Assembly: GCA_017407905.1 (NCBI GenBank)
Contig: JAFQVS010000101.1
Coordinates: forward strand, 46,830-110,829
Length of the DNA: 64,000 nt
From: Bacteroidaceae bacterium
GTDB taxonomy: Bacteria; Bacteroidota; Bacteroidia; Bacteroidales; Bacteroidaceae
Reading direction: 5' to 3'
This document shows positions 60,817 through 64,000 of this stretch, piece by piece. The translations under genes and the position numbers were made by a program. Position 1 is the first letter of the stretch. Each line of letters opens with the position of its first letter. A model generated the notes under the pieces. That model did no database searches. It saw only the letters and a list, made by a program, of their open reading frames with translations, and was not told the origin of the DNA.

Positions 60817-61800
60817 ATGAAGATTGCAGACATTGAATTTGGGAAATACCCTATCTTTTTGGCCCCGATGGAGGATGTTACCGACGAGGCCTTCCGCCTA
60901 CTGTGCAAACGATTCGGCGCCGATATGGTATATACCGAGTTTGTTTCGAGCGACGCGCTCATACGCGACGTCAACAGCACCCTGCGCAAGCTAAATATCT
61001 ATGAGCAGGAGCGTCCCGTGGCCATACAGATATACGGCAACGAGGTTGAGCCGATGGTCGAGGCAGCCAAGCGCGTCGAGGCTGTCCGCCCCGATATTCT
61101 CGACATAAATTTCGGCTGTCCCGTAAAAAAAGTGGCTCGTAAGGGGTGCGGAGCGGGAATGTTACAGAATATCCCCAAACTGCTCGAAATTACACGCGCC
61201 GTGGTGGATGCCGTAAAAGTGCCCGTAACCGTAAAGACCCGCTTGGGGTGGGACGAGAATAGCAAATGTATTGTCGAGCTTGCCGAGGCCCTTCAGGATT
61301 GCGGCATAAAGGCCCTCACCGTGCACGGACGCACACGCGCCCAGATGTACACGGGCGACGCCGATTGGACACTCATAGGCAAGATAAAAGAGAACCCCCG
61401 TATGCACATTCCCATAATAGGCAACGGCGACGTAAAGAGCCCCGAGCGCGCCAAAGAGTGCTTCGAGCGCTACGGAGTGGACGCAGTGATGATTGGTCGT
61501 GCCAGCTTCGGGCAGCCGTGGATTTTCCGCGACGTAAAGCACTATCTTCACGAGGGGTGCGCCGCCGAGCCTTTCTCCTTTAAAGAGTGTATGGATATAT
61601 TGCGCACACAGGTACGCGAGAGCGTCGAGTGGCTGGGCGAGCGTCCCGGAATACTGCACGTACGCCGACATCTTGCCGCAACCCCCCTGCTGAAGGGGCT
61701 CGCCGATTTTCGTCCCCTGCGCATCGAGATGCTGCGCGCCGAGAAGCTCGATGCCCTACTCGAAATACTCACCCGCATCGAGGAGCGCTACGCTCAATAA
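60817..61800 (+). CDS. dusB: tRNA-dihydrouridine synthase DusB
   Basis: 327 residues. FMN TIM barrel: LAPMEDVTDEAFRLLCKRFGA, INFGCPVKKVARKGCGAGML with the catalytic cysteine in KGCGAGM, VTVKTRLGW, LTVHGRTRAQMYTG, GNGDVKSPE and DAVMIGRASFGQPWIF. The C-terminal helical domain is complete. Reduces uridine to dihydrouridine (U17 in E. coli DusB). Divergent from the U32 gene. Confidence 0.95.
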   Translation: MKIADIEFGKYPIFLAPMEDVTDEAFRLLCKRFGADMVYTEFVSSDALIRDVNSTLRKLNIYEQERPVAIQIYGNEVEPMVEAAKRVEAVRPDILDINFGCPVKKVARKGCGAGMLQNIPKLLEITRAVVDAVKVPVTVKTRLGWDENSKCIVELAEALQDCGIKALTVHGRTRAQMYTGDADWTLIGKIKENPRMHIPIIGNGDVKSPERAKECFERYGVDAVMIGRASFGQPWIFRDVKHYLHEGCAAEPFSFKECMDILRTQVRESVEWLGERPGILHVRRHLAATPLLKGLADFRPLRIEMLRAEKLDALLEILTRIEERYAQ

Positions 61801-61881
61801 GCGCTTTTTATCGCCGTCCTCTTTGTTTTTTAATTTTTTTTATGTTAATTCGCAGAAGTAACCCTAAAAAGCATCAGCATT

Positions 61882-63039
61882 ATGATACCCGCAGAATTTG
61901 ACGAGATACGTCCGTACGTGCCCGAGGAGCTTCCCGCAGTTTACGAAGAGTTAATAGCCGACCCCGAGTTTCAGGCAGCAATGGGGTACGTGTTCAAGCA
62001 GATACCCTTTGAGCAGGTTGCCGCACTTATGCGCGCCAGCAAGACCAATTTCGATTTTCAGAAAGCACTTGTCTATCCCTTCCTGCAAGGACTTCTTGCG
62101 AAATTCAGCAAAGGTATCAGCCTTACGTTCGACAATAAAGAGAGTATGCGTAATGCACTGTGCCTCTCGAACCACCGCGATATTATCCTCGACTCGGCCT
62201 TTTTGTGCCTGCTGATGGTCGAGCACATCGACAACACCGTCGAGATTGCCATCGGCGACAATCTGCTCATACGTCCGTGGATTAAAAAGTTAGTGCGCGT
62301 GAACCGCAGCTTCATCGTGCAACGCTCGGCCTCGCTGCGCGAGATGCTGGCCTCGTCGAAGCGCCTCTCGTCGTACATACACCACACAATTGTCGAGCGC
62401 CGGCAACCCGTATGGATTGCACAGCGCGAGGGACGCGCCAAAGACTCGAACGACGCCACACAAGAGGGCCTTTTGAAGATGCTCTCGATGTATGCAGGCG
62501 GCAGCGACATTTTCGACGCGCTGAAGGTACTAAATATTGCCCCCACCACAATATCGTACGAGTTTGACCCCTGCGACTACCTCAAGGCCAAAGAATTTCA
62601 GCAGAAGCGCGACAACCCCGAGCACAAAAAATCGCCTATGGACGACCTTATAAATATGCAGACGGGGCTATTCGGCTACAAGGGCGCAATACACTATCAC
62701 ATTGCCGACGTAATAAACGACAAGATAGACGCCCTCGACCGCACAATGCCCAAGAACGAGCGCACGGGCGCCGTTGCACGAATCATCGACAACACAATAC
62801 ACCGTAACTACCGTCTGTGGCCCGTAAACTACTACTTCTACGAGCTTCTCACAGGCGACACACAGTATGCCGACCGTTACACAGCAGCCGACAAAGAGCA
62901 GCTCGATGGCTATCTTGCCGCACAGATTGCAAAGGTTGACCTTGAGAACAAGGACGAGGCTTTCCTGCGCACCAAGATTCTGGAAATGTATGCCAACCCA
63001 CTAAAAAATTACATAAAAGCACACGCCACCGAACAATAA
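61882..63039 (+). CDS. 1-acyl-glycerol-3-phosphate acyltransferase-like protein
   Basis: 385 residues, no signal peptide. PlsC-like motifs: SNHRDIILD (His98, Asp104; H-x5-D where the canonical spacing is H-x4-D), IGDNLLIRPWIKKLVRVNRSFIVQR (substrate-binding, motif II-like) and WIAQREGRAKDS (motif III-like, xxEGxR). The C-terminal 150 residues are unusual in length and probably family-specific. Likely acylates lysophosphatidate or glycerol phosphate at the membrane. 81 bases after dusB. Confidence 0.85.
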   Translation: MIPAEFDEIRPYVPEELPAVYEELIADPEFQAAMGYVFKQIPFEQVAALMRASKTNFDFQKALVYPFLQGLLAKFSKGISLTFDNKESMRNALCLSNHRDIILDSAFLCLLMVEHIDNTVEIAIGDNLLIRPWIKKLVRVNRSFIVQRSASLREMLASSKRLSSYIHHTIVERRQPVWIAQREGRAKDSNDATQEGLLKMLSMYAGGSDIFDALKVLNIAPTTISYEFDPCDYLKAKEFQQKRDNPEHKKSPMDDLINMQTGLFGYKGAIHYHIADVINDKIDALDRTMPKNERTGAVARIIDNTIHRNYRLWPVNYYFYELLTGDTQYADRYTAADKEQLDGYLAAQIAKVDLENKDEAFLRTKILEMYANPLKNYIKAHATEQ

Positions 63040-63523
63040 TACCGTCCCAAGCATTTATATATGGCAGAGGCCCCCAACCGCCTCGCACAACATATAGATG
63101 TTAGACGGTCTTAAAGGATGATGATTTTGTGGCGTTTGACAAACAAAGACCGTATAGGCTGTGTTCCCAATGGGAACACAGCCTATAAAATTATAATAGC
63201 GTTCGAGAAAAAATAGGCTCAGAGCAAAAAGGTGTGGTAGAAATAACTTTATTTATCACCTTCACTTCAAATACTTATGCGGCTATTCTCTCTTTCACAA
63301 TAAAAAAATCAGCTACATTTTACCGTAACTGCTTGATTTTCAATTGGTGCCACCAAAAACCCTTGAACCATAGCTTTAATGCGCAATGTTTCAATTACTT
63401 ATGATTTTGCAACTGCTCAAAAAAGGCCATTTCCATAATTGTATCACTCGATTTTTTCACAATTTTGCATCGAAATAGAGGGGTGATTTTGGGCAGTTTT
63501 TTAGGGGTATTTTTGAGCGTTTT
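63040..63523. other. 484-bp intergenic region with long palindrome
   Basis: No gene seen. It contains a structured part (63105-63187): ACGGTCTT (63105-63112) pairs with AAGACCGT (63146-63153), directly abutting the 35-base palindrome 63153-63187. The remaining 330 bases are AT-rich without clear repeats. Located between convergent acyltransferase and fic genes, so it could be a terminator region, a small RNA or a mobile-element remnant. Confidence 0.5.
63153..63187. repeat. 35-bp near-perfect palindrome
   Basis: TATAGGCTGTGTTCCCA (63153-63169), one central A, then TGGGAACACAGCCTATA (63171-63187). No U-run follows on either strand, so it is not a standard terminator. Confidence 0.75.
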
Positions 63524-64000
63524 TTACTCCTCCTGCTCGTAGTAGTACGAGTAATCAATGCCCTTCATAAAGGTTTCACGGTCGTTGATTTTATCGGTCA
63601 AAGCAGACTGCAAAAGTCGCTTGATATCCGACGAGTCGGCGACGCTTTTTTGCATCGCATTTAAGTAGTCGTTCTTGTCAATTTTGCTCCAATCAACGCA
63701 TTTTTGCAACTGCTTTTTGAAAATCAAATCGAGCCAGATACGAGTCGCACGACCATTACCCTCACGGAACGGATGAGCGATGTTCATCTCGACATATTTG
63801 TCGGCAATCTCCTCAAAAGTCGTTTCGGGCATCTGCCCGATGGTTGCGAGTGTCTGCGGAAGGAATTGCGCCATTGCAAACTGAAAACCGCCCTTTGCGA
63901 TATTCACAGTGCGAATCTGTCCGGCAAAATCGTACAAACCACCAAACAGGTAGGCGTGGATCTGCTGCAAGCCTTTTATCGTGCCGACCTCGATATTGTC
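63524..64000 (-). CDS. Fic family protein, 3' part
   Basis: 158 residues visible; the frame is open to the window edge ([10 protein letters not shown]..), so the start lies outside. Fic core motif [12 protein letters not shown] is at about 99-110 of the visible part, preceded by the [30 protein letters not shown] region, seen as [12 protein letters not shown]. The motif is intact (H-P-F-x-E-GNGR), so AMPylation of a target protein is possible. No inhibitory helix is visible in this part. Fic proteins occur as toxins or as effectors/regulators; an antitoxin cannot be judged because upstream is outside the window. Composition is somewhat AT-richer than the neighbours. Confidence 0.92.
   Translation of the reverse strand, partial: DNIEVGTIKGLQQIHAYLFGGLYDFAGQIRTVNIAKGGFQFAMAQFLPQTLATIGQMPETTFEEIADKYVEMNIAHPFREGNGRATRIWLDLIFKKQLQKCVDWSKIDKNDYLNAMQKSVADSSDIKRLLQSALTDKINDRETFMKGIDYSYYYEQEE

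Noticed and set aside
1-64000. tRNA, rRNA, CRISPR, transposase, integrase
   Set aside because: No intergenic segment shows a tRNA-like T-arm/acceptor pattern, no spaced repeats were found, and no reading frame carries DDE transposase or tyrosine recombinase motifs.

Overview
The window comes from the chromosome of a member of the phylum Bacteroidota, most likely order Bacteroidales. The evidence is a complete type IX secretion core operon (porP-porK-porL-porM-porN), a gldH lipoprotein gene, a MurF-alanine racemase fusion, a CarboxypepD-regulated TonB-dependent receptor, an S46 dipeptidyl-peptidase, a DUF2723 membrane glycosyltransferase, and repeated Bacteroidota-type -7 promoter boxes (TAnnTTTG and its TATCTTCG variant) 15-90 bases before start codons. 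Most of the window is GC-rich in coding sequence. One cassette (about 1.1-6.0 kb) is clearly AT-rich. I cannot assign a genus.

Layout. 0-1 kb: 3' end of ispG. 1.1-5.4 kb: AT-rich minus-strand cassette of a TonB-domain protein, two lipoproteins and a membrane protein, followed by a structured non-coding stretch. 6-9.8 kb: DUF4369 lipoprotein, S46 dipeptidyl-peptidase, and a FtsB/DivIC-like protein with a small membrane protein. 10-12.3 kb: a two-gene cassette of a PD-(D/E)XK nuclease and an unassigned conserved protein, the best candidate here for an undescribed system. 12.3-14.5 kb: a radical SAM enzyme overlapping a YhhQ-type queuosine-precursor transporter (probable queuine salvage), then a TSUP permease. 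14.7-19.2 kb: two paralogous DUF2059-like secreted proteins flanking a TonB-dependent receptor; the second paralogue is frameshifted. 19.6-26.4 kb: the T9SS operon and a small beta-barrel protein. 26.6-35.2 kb: MscS channel, PriA, DUF2723 glycosyltransferase, polysaccharide deacetylase, QueG. 35.2-40.8 kb: secreted protein, PBP4, NadB, PurH. 40.9-46.6 kb: mreB-mreC-mreD-mrdA-rodA elongasome operon. 46.6-50.4 kb, minus strand: gldH, PSP1 protein, holB, metF. 50.7-54.7 kb: GSCFA protein, MurF-Alr fusion, ECF sigma factor. 54.7-63 kb: GNAT, cysS, an M28/glutaminyl-cyclase-like lipoprotein, SufE, a TSCPD protein, LD-carboxypeptidase, U32 (TrhP-like) protein, DusB, acyltransferase. 63-64 kb: a long palindromic non-coding region and the 3' end of a Fic gene.

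Themes. Envelope building dominates (elongasome, PBP4, MurF-Alr, LD-carboxypeptidase, T9SS, GldH, glutaminyl cyclase, O-glycosylation). tRNA modification recurs (YhhQ plus radical SAM, QueG, TrhP-like, DusB); the last two are divergently transcribed from facing promoters. I saw no tRNA, rRNA, CRISPR array, transposase or integrase.
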